Assembly: GCF_040273735.1 (NCBI RefSeq)
Contig: NZ_JBELZM010000001.1
Span: 186,001-250,000, forward strand
Reading direction: 5' to 3'
DNA length: 64,000 bases
From: Solibacillus sp040273735
Lineage (GTDB): Bacteria; Bacillota; Bacilli; Bacillales_A; Planococcaceae
Below are positions 54,232-61,896 of the stretch, piece by piece (the stretch's first letter is position 1; every line of letters starts with the position of its first letter). A model generated the notes under the pieces. That model was given only the letters and a program-made list of their open reading frames with translations. It searched no databases and had not been told where the DNA came from. The translations under genes and the position numbers were made by a program.

Positions 54232-54318
54232 GCTTTCCGAATCAATGGTGCGATGTTTAACTTCTTTGAGCAGGTGTCAATACGCCTGTTGAAAGAAGTT
54301 AAACCATTGCTGGAAAGC
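54232..54318 (+). other. Long imperfect hairpin upstream of pnp
   Basis: GCTTTCC (54232-54238) pairs with GGAAAGC (54312-54318); inside, a perfect 13-bp helix GTTTAACTTCTTT (54255-54267)/AAAGAAGTTAAAC (54292-54304) and an apical CAGGTG/CGCCTG. There is no T tract. It lies about 130 bases before the pnp start codon. A candidate pnp promoter (TTGATA 54383-54388 with a TGGTACATAAT at 54398-54408) lies downstream of it, so it enters the pnp mRNA only if transcription starts upstream. Confidence 0.6.
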
Positions 54319-54448
54319 CAAAAATATTTTACGAAATTTATCGATATTTTCAATCAAAAAATTTAGCATAGAAAACGCTTTTTTGATACACTAACTATGG
54401 TACATAATATGATACGTAGAGTGTTTCAATAAGAAAGGGGTTCATTTA

Positions 54449-56563
54449 ATGAACGAAAAAAAGGTCTTTTCGTATGAATGGGCAGGCCGTCCACTTGTAG
54501 TAGAAGTAGGACAGCTAGCAAAACAAGCAAATGGTGCTGCAATGATCCGCTATGGCGAAACAGCAGTTTTAGCTACGGCGACAATGTCAAAACAGCCAAA
54601 AGCATTAGATTTCTTCCCGTTAACAGTTAACTTTGAAGAACGTCTTTATGCAGCAGGTAAAATCCCAGGTGGTTTCATTAAACGTGAAGGACGTCCATCA
54701 GAAGCGGCTGTATTAACTTCCCGCTTAATCGACCGTCCGATCCGTCCAATGTTCCCGGATGGTTTCCGTAATGAAGTACAATCAATTTTAATGGTTATGT
54801 CAAATGATTCAGACTGCCCTGCTGATGTAGCAGCAATGTTTGGTTCTTCATTATCATTAGCAATTTCTGATATCCCATTCGACGGACCGATTGCAGGTGT
54901 ACATGTAGGATATATCGACGGTGAATTTGTTGTGAATCCGACTGTAGAACAATCTGCAAAATCGACTGTTCACTTAACAGTAGCAGGTAACAAAGACGCG
55001 ATTAACATGGTAGAAGCAGGTGCTTTAGAAGTAACTGAAGAAATCATGCTTGAAGCGATAATGTTCGGTCATGAAGAAATTAAAAAGTTAATTGCTTTCC
55101 AAGAGCAAATTGTTGCTGAAGTTGGTAAAGAAAAACTAGAAGTAACATTATATGAATTAGATGCAGACTTAACAGCAGCGATCAAAGCTGAATGTGAAGC
55201 TGATATGAATACAGCGATCCAAACAGTGGACAAGCAATTACGCCAAGAAAATATTACAGCAGTAAAAACACGTGTTATTGAATCTTATGAAGCGCAGGAA
55301 GCTGACGAAGATACGATGAAACAAGTGAATGCTATTTTAGATAAAATGGTAAAAGACGAAGTGCGTCGTCTAATTACAGAAGATAAAGTTCGTCCGGATG
55401 GTCGTAAGCAAGATGAAATCCGTGCACTTTCTTCAGAAGTAGATTTATTACCACGCGCACACGGTTCAGCATTATTCACACGTGGACAAACGCAAGCATT
55501 ATCAATTTGTACTTTAGGTGCTTTAGGTGACGTTCAAATTATTGACGGCTTAGGTATCGAAGAGTCAAAACGTTGGATGCACCACTACAACTTCCCGCAA
55601 TTCTCAGTTGGGGAAACAGGTCGTTATGGTAGCCCAGGCCGTCGTGAAATCGGTCACGGTGCATTAGGTGAGCGTGCAATTTTAGCGGTAATGCCAACAG
55701 AAGAGGAATTCCCGTATGCAATCCGTTGTGTATCGGAAGTGTTGGAATCAAACGGTTCTACTTCTCAAGCATCAATTTGCGCATCAACAATGGCACTTAT
55801 GGCTGCAGGTGTGCCAATTAAAGCACCAGTTGCAGGTATTGCAATGGGTCTTGTTAAAAAAGGCGAGCACTATACAGTATTATCAGATATCCAAGGTATG
55901 GAAGACCACCTTGGCGACATGGACTTTAAAGTGGCAGGTACAGCTAAAGGTGTAACAGCACTTCAAATGGACATTAAAATCGATGGTCTGTCTCGTGATA
56001 TTTTAGAAGAAGCATTAACACAGGCGAAAATCGGCCGTATGCACATTTTAGAGCATATGATGTCAACGATTTCAGAGTCTCGCACTTCATTATCACAATA
56101 CGCACCAAAAATTGTTTCAATCAAAATTAATCCTGACAAAATCCGCGATGTAATCGGACCGGGTGGTAAAGTAATCAATAAAATTATTGATGAAACAGGC
56201 GTTAAAATTGATACAGAACAAGATGGTACAATTTACATCGCTTCAGCTGATGAAGCAATGATTAACCGTGCTAAAGAAATGATCGAATCAATCGTACGCG
56301 AAGCTAAAGTAGGCGAGTACTACTTGTCAACAGTAAAACGCATTGAAAAATTCGGTGCATTCTGTGAAATATTCCCAGGTAAAGACGGATTACTGCATAT
56401 TTCTGAAATTCAGGAAGAACGTACGAAAGAAGTAGAAGACGTATTAAAACTAGGTGATGAATTACTAGTGAAATGTATCGAGATCGATAAACAAGGTCGC
56501 GTAAACTTATCACGTAAAGTAGTTATCAAAGAAGAAAAAGAGCGCGCAGAACAAGGGAAATAA
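54449..56563 (+). CDS. pnp: Polynucleotide phosphorylase
   Basis: PNPase (704 residues) is the phosphorolytic 3'-5' exoribonuclease of the RNA degradation machinery. Two RNase PH domains (about 1-230 and 310-545) flank an all-helical linker; FFPLTVNFEERLYAAGKIPGGFIKREGRPSE and FTRGQTQALSICTLG mark them. The KH domain has IGPGGKVINKIIDETG near 568-583 and the S1 domain follows (VGEYYLSTVKRIEKFGAFCEI). GAAAGGGG precedes ATG 54449. Confidence 0.98.
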   Translation: MNEKKVFSYEWAGRPLVVEVGQLAKQANGAAMIRYGETAVLATATMSKQPKALDFFPLTVNFEERLYAAGKIPGGFIKREGRPSEAAVLTSRLIDRPIRPMFPDGFRNEVQSILMVMSNDSDCPADVAAMFGSSLSLAISDIPFDGPIAGVHVGYIDGEFVVNPTVEQSAKSTVHLTVAGNKDAINMVEAGALEVTEEIMLEAIMFGHEEIKKLIAFQEQIVAEVGKEKLEVTLYELDADLTAAIKAECEADMNTAIQTVDKQLRQENITAVKTRVIESYEAQEADEDTMKQVNAILDKMVKDEVRRLITEDKVRPDGRKQDEIRALSSEVDLLPRAHGSALFTRGQTQALSICTLGALGDVQIIDGLGIEESKRWMHHYNFPQFSVGETGRYGSPGRREIGHGALGERAILAVMPTEEEFPYAIRCVSEVLESNGSTSQASICASTMALMAAGVPIKAPVAGIAMGLVKKGEHYTVLSDIQGMEDHLGDMDFKVAGTAKGVTALQMDIKIDGLSRDILEEALTQAKIGRMHILEHMMSTISESRTSLSQYAPKIVSIKINPDKIRDVIGPGGKVINKIIDETGVKIDTEQDGTIYIASADEAMINRAKEMIESIVREAKVGEYYLSTVKRIEKFGAFCEIFPGKDGLLHISEIQEERTKEVEDVLKLGDELLVKCIEIDKQGRVNLSRKVVIKEEKERAEQGK

Positions 56564-56595
56564 TTGAAACAAGCGTTTCAAACAAGATAAAAAGG

Positions 56596-56627
56596 GAGGT
56601 TGTACACTATTGTACAGCCTCTTTTTT
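56596..56627 (+). terminator. Rho-independent terminator after pnp
   Basis: GAGGTTGTACA (56596-56606) pairs with TGTACAGCCTC (56611-56621), one G-U, CTAT loop, then six T residues. Confidence 0.9.
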
Positions 56628-56651
56628 AAATAATGTCAAGTTGATTAAGCC

Positions 56652-56792
56652 GCGGAAAATCTGGTTGCTCCTGCAGTTGCTCCAAAGCTTTATTCAAAGC
56701 TTTGGAGCAACGCCCCCGGAAGTAATGGAACGAATGCTAAGAGCGTCACATCGTGTGACAACGTATTCGTGACCAACATCCTGTAGGCCTCC
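56652..56792 (+). repeat. Structured repeat, second copy, before mlpA
   Basis: Shares GCGGAAAATC, GGAGC-ACGCCCCC-GGAA and the 65-base tail with the copy before truB. Here the 5' part has a perfect 16-bp hairpin GTTGCTCCAAAGCTTT (56676-56691)/AAAGCTTTGGAGCAAC (56696-56711). Then ACGAATGC (56730-56737)/GTATTCGT (56763-56770) encloses GTCAC-ATCGT-GTGAC, followed by CCAAC-ATCCT-GTAGG (56773-56787). Confidence 0.72.
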
Positions 56793-56893
56793 GGAATGGA
56801 GCATCCCATACTTTATAAATAAGCCCCAAATTGGAATACTACGGATTTTTAAGTCATACTTATAGTTTATTAGCCGAAATAAAGGAGAAATTT

Positions 56894-58120
56894 ATGGTAC
56901 AAGTAATTACAGCAAAAAATGGCGTGCGCATTGTCACAGAACAAATGTCGCATGTCCGGTCATTATCGGTCGGCATTTGGGTCAATGCAGGCTCACGCTA
57001 CGAAACAAAAGAAGAAAATGGGATTACTCATTTTATCGAACATATGCTTTTCAAAGGAACGAAAAACCGTACAGCCCGTCAAATTGCGGAAGAGTTCGAC
57101 CGCATCGGTGGAGAGATTAATGCTTTTACATCGAAGGAACATACATGCTATTACGCAAAAGTGCTGGACCATCATGGGGAGCTTGCAATCGACATTCTGG
57201 CCGATATGTTCTTTAACTCACTGTTTTCAAAGGAAGATATCGAACGCGAACGCCAAGTTGTGCTGGAAGAAATCTACATGAGCGAAGACGACCCGGCAGA
57301 TGATGTCCATGAAAAATTATGGGGTGTCATGTTCCCGGATGATGCGCTAGGGCGTCCGATTTTAGGAACACCGGAAACGTTATCGACATTTGATGAAGAG
57401 ATGATTCGCTCGTATATGGCGAAACATTACGGCCCCCAAAATGTTGTCATTTCAATTGCTGGGAATATTGAAGATAGTCTGCTGGAAAAAGTGGAAGCAT
57501 TATTTGGAAACTATGAATCAAGTGAAGAATCGATAGTTTCCAAACCGTCTTACCCGACATTTACACCAGGGGAAGTTGAAAAACTGCGCGATACCGAACA
57601 GGCGCATATTGCAATTTCATTCCCGGCGATTGCAGTAAAAGATTCGAAAATGTATAGTTTTATTGCGTTGAATAATATTATCGGCGGCAATATGAGCTCA
57701 CGTCTGTTCCAGGAAGTGCGTGAAGAGCGTGGCTTGGCGTATTCTGTTTTCAGCTATCAGTCGAGCTATGAAGATGTGGGGACGTTTACGATTTATGCAT
57801 CGGCATCGAAACAAAACTTGGATGCATTAAAGCAGCAGATCGACCAGACGTTATTTGACCTTGTGGCAGGAGGGGTAACGGAAACCGAGCTTGAAAATGC
57901 GAAGGAGCAGCTAAAAGGCGGCTTCGTTTTAGGCCTTGAAGGTACGGAAGACTTTATGAACCGTAACGGGGTCAATGAACTGATCCATCAAAATCATCGT
58001 TCAGTCGATGAAGTACTAGCAAAAATCGATACAATATCGATGGAAACAATCGATGAGCTAATTACACAAATTTTATTATCCGAGCCGGCAATTGCGATTA
58101 TCGGACCGGAAAACGATTAA
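56894..58120 (+). CDS. mlpA: MlpA (YmxG), M16-family zinc peptidase
   Basis: A 408-residue processing-peptidase-like M16 protease. The inverted zinc motif HFIEH is at residues 46-50 and the third ligand lies in RQVVLEEIYMSEDDP near 120-134. The C-terminal domain has RLFQEVREERGLAYSVFSY. The cellular substrate is uncertain. ATG 56894 follows AAAGGAG at 56881-56887; an upstream in-frame ATG at 56831 has none. In B. subtilis mlpA is followed by ymxH; here an ABC cassette lies between. Confidence 0.93.
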   Translation: MVQVITAKNGVRIVTEQMSHVRSLSVGIWVNAGSRYETKEENGITHFIEHMLFKGTKNRTARQIAEEFDRIGGEINAFTSKEHTCYYAKVLDHHGELAIDILADMFFNSLFSKEDIERERQVVLEEIYMSEDDPADDVHEKLWGVMFPDDALGRPILGTPETLSTFDEEMIRSYMAKHYGPQNVVISIAGNIEDSLLEKVEALFGNYESSEESIVSKPSYPTFTPGEVEKLRDTEQAHIAISFPAIAVKDSKMYSFIALNNIIGGNMSSRLFQEVREERGLAYSVFSYQSSYEDVGTFTIYASASKQNLDALKQQIDQTLFDLVAGGVTETELENAKEQLKGGFVLGLEGTEDFMNRNGVNELIHQNHRSVDEVLAKIDTISMETIDELITQILLSEPAIAIIGPEND

Positions 58121-58123
58121 ACA

Positions 58124-58166
58124 AAAAGGACAGCGCGTGCTAGCAGTTAGCATACGCTGTCCTTTT
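58124..58166. terminator. Bidirectional terminator between mlpA and the ABC cassette
   Basis: AAAAGGACAGCG (58124-58135) pairs with CGCTGTCCTTTT (58155-58166), with an inner TGCTA/TAGCA hairpin. It has T runs in both orientations and overlaps the last codon of the minus-strand permease gene. Confidence 0.88.
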
Positions 58167-58785
58167 AAAATTCGGCCGCTGGGAATTTCGTTGAAGCCGA
58201 CTTGAAATATTGATAATAGATAATAAAACCAATAATCGGAACAATCGGTGCACCCATTAGTACAATATCCATAATACTAAATATAAGCACGATCACTAAA
58301 TGAACAAACGTAAAGAGAAAAAAGTAGCCTAGCAATGTTCCAATTGAGATGCTTTTCGTACCTTTTGTCGGATTGCTTAAATAGTTTTTCAGCATTGATC
58401 CGATGGAAGCGATTCCGGCAGCAAAAGCAATTGAAAGAAAGGAAAATTCAAAGCCCCCGATTTGATTATTTAAATATAAATAAGTTTGATAGATTCCGAT
58501 AGGAACTGCAATGATAAGCAAGAGCAGCAAACTGAAGATAAATAAGCTTTTTACTAAGTCCTTTGGATCAATCGGCATTACTCGTAATCGTTTCATAAAA
58601 TGGTTCTCGAGTAAGTAGCTCGTACCTAATGAGGGTGAGAGCATAAATAAATAGAAAGTCAGAAAACCTAAATTAATTTCTTTGCTAATTACCCACTGAA
58701 TTGCGATCATTCCTATAATAAATAAAAAAACAGTGATAAATAGTTTTCTAGATAGATAAAAATGAATTTTAAGTAGTGCTATCAA
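58165..58785 (-). CDS. ABC transporter membrane protein B
   Basis: A 206-residue integral membrane protein with about six hydrophobic segments (for example KLFITVFLFIIGMIAIQWVI and LLGYFFLFTFVHLVIVLIF). I do not recognise a named family beyond ABC-2-type permease. It overlaps the preceding permease gene by 4 bases and is the last gene of the gntR-ATPase-permease-permease unit. Substrate unknown; similar small GntR-regulated two-permease systems often respond to antibiotics or envelope stress. Confidence 0.8.
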   Translation of the reverse strand: MIALLKIHFYLSRKLFITVFLFIIGMIAIQWVISKEINLGFLTFYLFMLSPSLGTSYLLENHFMKRLRVMPIDPKDLVKSLFIFSLLLLLIIAVPIGIYQTYLYLNNQIGGFEFSFLSIAFAAGIASIGSMLKNYLSNPTKGTKSISIGTLLGYFFLFTFVHLVIVLIFSIMDIVLMGAPIVPIIGFIIYYQYFKSASTKFPAAEF

Positions 58786-59378
58786 ACGACATCCCTCCTG
58801 TTTTCACGAAAGTAAGTGATGCTTGCTGCGATGATGAGCAGAATCAATAAACTCACAAATAAAATGAAACTTTGAAAAGTAGATAATCTTCCAAGAAATA
58901 CGAATAGTTGTGATAACCCTAATGGAATAAGAATTATAAAGAAGTTCGTAAATCGCCCAAACTGGCTTCGGCGAAAAAGCAGGAAAAAAGCGATAATAAA
59001 AAAGCTGATGCCAAAGCTTACTAATAGCTGTCTGACGGAAGGCAAAACAAGCTGCTTTTCCAGCAATGTTTGAATAGCGGTCGTTGCTACAATTGTATAA
59101 AGGATATAGTACAGTGTGTAACGTCCTAAAAAAGAGAGATCCACTATGAAAAAAGTCTTTCTGGAAATCGGAAACAAACTTGCCATGACGAGCTGGCTCT
59201 CACGTTGATCCAAATAAATGGCACATAGCGCTGTAATACTGATTGACAGTATAAAGTACGCCGCGAATTCGGCACCTTCAAATAATAAAGGAAGACCGAA
59301 AATTGATGCCACAAGTGGTGTAAACAAAATCCATGCAGACAATTGCTGTCCGTAAAAACGAAAAAGCATCTGTTTCAT
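58782..59378 (-). CDS. ABC transporter membrane protein A
   Basis: A 198-residue membrane protein with five or six hydrophobic helices, including FAAYFILSISITALCAIYL and FILFVSLLILLIIAASITYF, and little else. It overlaps the ATPase gene by 4 bases and the second permease gene by 4 bases. The two permeases probably form a heterodimeric channel with two copies of the ATPase. No substrate-binding protein is encoded, which favours export or sensing over import. Confidence 0.8.
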   Translation of the reverse strand: MKQMLFRFYGQQLSAWILFTPLVASIFGLPLLFEGAEFAAYFILSISITALCAIYLDQRESQLVMASLFPISRKTFFIVDLSFLGRYTLYYILYTIVATTAIQTLLEKQLVLPSVRQLLVSFGISFFIIAFFLLFRRSQFGRFTNFFIILIPLGLSQLFVFLGRLSTFQSFILFVSLLILLIIAASITYFRENRRDVV

Positions 59379-60220
59379 TTTTTCCGCCCCTTTACGAAAA
59401 ACAGCATCAGATCATCAATCGTCGGTTTTTGCAGTTCAATAACAGGATTCACGAATTCACGCATAACCAAGTACTCAATTCCAAATACATAATCCCGTTT
59501 GCCTACAATCGAATGGCTCGGTATAATTTTCGCTTCTTCATGCGTTCCTTTCCAAATTCCGTAACCGTACAGCAGATCATCTTTATTTTTACTGAACAAA
59601 ATTTCGCCATCATGAATAAATGTTATCGTATCTGCGATTTTCTCTAAATCCGTTGTAATATGCGAAGAAAATAGAATGGCATGATCTTCTTGCTCCATAA
59701 AGTTTTGAAGCATGCCGAGTACTTCATCACGCACAATCGGATCAAGACCGCTCGTTGGTTCATCAAGCAGCAAAAGTTTTGGCCTGTGACCCAATGCAAG
59801 TGAAAGAGCGAGTTTCATTTTTGCTCCTTTAGACATCGATTTGATTTTGTCATATTTCGGCACATCCAGCTCCTCCAGCAATTGATAAAAATAAGGACGG
59901 TCCCAAGTAGGATAAACATTTCCGTAAAGGACATCGAGCTCCTTTGGTGTAAAGCTTTCCGGTACATGCAGTTCATCAAATACAACTCCGATCAGCGCCT
60001 TTGACTCCACTTCATGTTCAATATGATCTTTTCCGAATAAAAGGATTTCTCCATCAATTTTTTTCAGCAAATTTAAAATCAGTTTGATCGTCGTTGATTT
60101 CCCGGCCCCGTTTTGTCCGATAAAGCCTGCAATGGTTCCGCTCTCAACCGTGAACGAAATATTATTTAAACGGAATTTTTTAAATTGCTTCGAAACATTT
60201 TTCACTTCAATTGCGTTCAT
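59375..60220 (-). CDS. ABC transporter ATP-binding protein
   Basis: A 281-residue ATPase of the drug/antibiotic-type ABC family. Walker A GQNGAGKST is near residues 36-44, the signature is MSKGAKMKLALSLAL (variant SKGAK instead of SGGQ) and Walker B is LLLLDEPTSGLD, with SSHI as switch. It resembles YtrB/BcrA-type ATPases. Three ATG codons occur in tandem; the third (60220) is best spaced from GGAGG (60232-60228 on the minus strand). It follows gntR closely. Confidence 0.93.
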   Translation of the reverse strand: MNAIEVKNVSKQFKKFRLNNISFTVESGTIAGFIGQNGAGKSTTIKLILNLLKKIDGEILLFGKDHIEHEVESKALIGVVFDELHVPESFTPKELDVLYGNVYPTWDRPYFYQLLEELDVPKYDKIKSMSKGAKMKLALSLALGHRPKLLLLDEPTSGLDPIVRDEVLGMLQNFMEQEDHAILFSSHITTDLEKIADTITFIHDGEILFSKNKDDLLYGYGIWKGTHEEAKIIPSHSIVGKRDYVFGIEYLVMREFVNPVIELQKPTIDDLMLFFVKGRKK

Positions 60221-60222
60221 CA

Positions 60223-60594
60223 TCATTCCTCCAATAGTAAATCGAGTAAGTCATGCAGTTCCTCTTTCGGCACATTGGCAGTTTTCGCGATGGAAACCGC
60301 TTTCGTGAAATGCACTTCAATTTGGCGGATCAGCTCTTCTCTCAAGAAATCCTGATTACGTTCCGATACATAGCTTCCTTTACCGGCAATCGTGACGATA
60401 AAGCCATCCCTTTCCAAATCTGCATACGCCCGCTTTGTTGTCATAACACTGATCTTCAGTTCTTTCGCTAATGCCCTTATAGAAGGTAGGGAATCACCAG
60501 TTAAAAGAGTGCCTGTCAAAATGGCCTGTTTTAACTGGTCGGTAATTTGCTCATAAATAGGTTTTTCGCTGTTATTGCTTAATTTGATAATCAA
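60223..60594 (-). CDS. GntR-family (YtrA-type) transcriptional regulator
   Basis: A short (123-residue) GntR regulator: N-terminal winged helix with KPIYEQITDQLKQAIL, LPSIRALAKELKISVMTTKRAYADLERDGFI and a small helical C-terminal part, the layout of the YtrA subfamily that represses ABC transporter operons. TTG 60594 is favoured since GAGGTG is 6 bases before it; GTG 60603 coincides with that site. The predicted operator lies over its own -10. It most likely autoregulates the four-gene cassette. Confidence 0.92.
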   Translation of the reverse strand: MIIKLSNNSEKPIYEQITDQLKQAILTGTLLTGDSLPSIRALAKELKISVMTTKRAYADLERDGFIVTIAGKGSYVSERNQDFLREELIRQIEVHFTKAVSIAKTANVPKEELHDLLDLLLEE

Positions 60595-60620
60595 TCGTTT
60601 CACCTCACATGTTCAAACTG

Positions 60621-60661
60621 TGTATATACAGTATATACAGATATGGAATATTTTGTCTACC
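60621..60661 (-). promoter_or_regulatory. Promoter and operator of the gntR-ABC cassette
   Basis: On the minus strand, TAGACA, 18 bases, TATACT. The -10 lies in a perfect 19-base palindrome TGTATATACAGTATATACA (60621-60639, plus strand), a typical dimeric repressor site. Confidence 0.75.
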
Positions 60662-60797
60662 AAAAATTCAAGAAACAAAATTTTTACGCATTTGCATTTT
60701 TAAATTACATTATTTACTACCATTATTTTTCCGAACGAGTGCCGTGTGACTCGTTACACACGAATAGGTCCTTCAAACTTAAATGTTGAACCATTTC

Positions 60798-60825
60798 ACT
60801 TCTGCCAAAGTTGATGCATATAGTA
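60798..60825 (+). promoter_or_regulatory. Candidate sigma-K promoter for ylmC-dpaA-dpaB
   Basis: AC (60798-60799), 17 bases, CATATAGTA (60817-60825) fits the sigma-K pattern AC-N17-CATANNNTA. In B. subtilis dpaAB (spoVF) is transcribed by sigma-K in the mother cell. The start would be near 60832, just before the ylmC ribosome binding site. Confidence 0.55.
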
Positions 60826-60854
60826 ATGTAGGCTCTTACAAGAGGAGGGATGCA

Positions 60855-61127
60855 ATGCTTTTATCAGAGCTCGCTGAAAAAGAACTGATCGAAATGGAAA
60901 ACGGTGTTCGATATGGATTTTTAGCTGAGACGGAATGTATTTTTGATGCCAAAACAGGAAAAATTGCCGGATTTGAAATGCCGGCGCAAATGGTGAAAAT
61001 GCCGTTCCAAAAGAAAAAGGCAGGGATGGTAAAATATATTCCTTGGAGTGAAATTATTTTAATTGGGGAAGACCGGGTATTATTTCAAAAAACAACATCG
61101 ACATTAAAGCATGCCAATGATGACTGA
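60855..61127 (+). CDS. ylmC: YlmC/YmxH family sporulation-associated PRC-barrel protein
   Basis: A 90-residue PRC-barrel-like protein with LLSELAEKELIEMENGVRYGFLAETECIFDAKTGKI, KYIPWSEIILIGEDRVLF. This family is common in spore formers, next to dpaAB (ymxH in B. subtilis). Its role is unknown. ATG 60855 follows GAGGAGGG; an in-frame ATG at 60783 is upstream of the candidate promoter. It overlaps dpaA by 17 bases. Confidence 0.9.
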   Translation: MLLSELAEKELIEMENGVRYGFLAETECIFDAKTGKIAGFEMPAQMVKMPFQKKKAGMVKYIPWSEIILIGEDRVLFQKTTSTLKHANDD

Positions 61128-61896
61128 ACGCTGGCTTGTGATCGGTACAGATGAGCGGATGAAGTTTTTGGCGAAGCAATTATCTACAAGTGATCGCACG
61201 GTGTATTACAAAAACACGACTGTTTGGGATGAAGCACTGAACAAAGTGGCATTGGAGCTGCACCCGACAGAAATTGTGTTGCCGATCCACCCTTTATCGA
61301 TTCAAGTGGAGGAGCTTTTAGGTATTCGTCGGGCACAATTTTTTGCGGGGAAATTGACAGATCAATGGAAACAAATTCTTGGAAACAAGCAAGTGCATTA
61401 CTATTTGGAAGATGAAACATTCATCTGGAAAAATGCCGCACTTACTGCAGAAGGCTTTTTAGCGCATTTGTATAAAGATAAGGTAAATGTGCAGTATAAA
61501 ACAATTATGATTACAGGGTTTGGACGTGTAGCGAAGATGCTTGCCCTGTTTTTAACACGTCTCAATGCAAAGGTCATCATCGCCGTACGTTCGGAAACGC
61601 AAAAAGCCGAGGCCCTTGCATATGGCTATCAAGGAATTGAATTAAATGAGAAAAATAGTATGGAATCGGATTTTATGATTAATACGATCCCGACAAAATG
61701 GCTGACGAAGGATTTTGAATCATGGATGGTCCATCCGATTTATGATGTCGCATCAAGTCCGGGATGTTTGAACGATATCAGATTATCACAATATGAGCTG
61801 CTACCTGCATTACCTGGGAAATACTTTCCGCAAGCTGCGGCAAACTTGTTATACGAAACGATACTAGATTTACGAAAGGAGGAAGCAAATGCTTGA
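61111..61896 (+). CDS. dpaA: DpaA (SpoVFA), dipicolinate synthase subunit A
   Basis: DpaA (261 residues) with DpaB makes dipicolinic acid from a dihydrodipicolinate-pathway intermediate for the spore core. A Rossmann-type NAD(P)-binding motif, TIMITGFGRVAKMLALFLTR, lies near 131-150. NTIPTKWL and YDVASSPGCL follow, close to the B. subtilis INTIPSMIL and LDLASRPGGT. It is about 35 residues shorter than the 297-residue B. subtilis protein, mostly in the N-terminal domain. In-frame ATGs at 61111, 61117 and 61120 are all possible starts. Confidence 0.88.
   Translation: MPMMTERWLVIGTDERMKFLAKQLSTSDRTVYYKNTTVWDEALNKVALELHPTEIVLPIHPLSIQVEELLGIRRAQFFAGKLTDQWKQILGNKQVHYYLEDETFIWKNAALTAEGFLAHLYKDKVNVQYKTIMITGFGRVAKMLALFLTRLNAKVIIAVRSETQKAEALAYGYQGIELNEKNSMESDFMINTIPTKWLTKDFESWMVHPIYDVASSPGCLNDIRLSQYELLPALPGKYFPQAAANLLYETILDLRKEEANA

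Larger units (their letters stand above)
56564..56893 (+). other. Intergenic gap between pnp and mlpA
   Basis: This 330-base gap has no credible gene. It holds the pnp terminator, a copy of the structured repeat (56652-56792) and the mlpA ribosome binding site AAAGGAG. In B. subtilis the polysaccharide-deacetylase-like gene ylxY lies here; it is missing. Confidence 0.6.
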
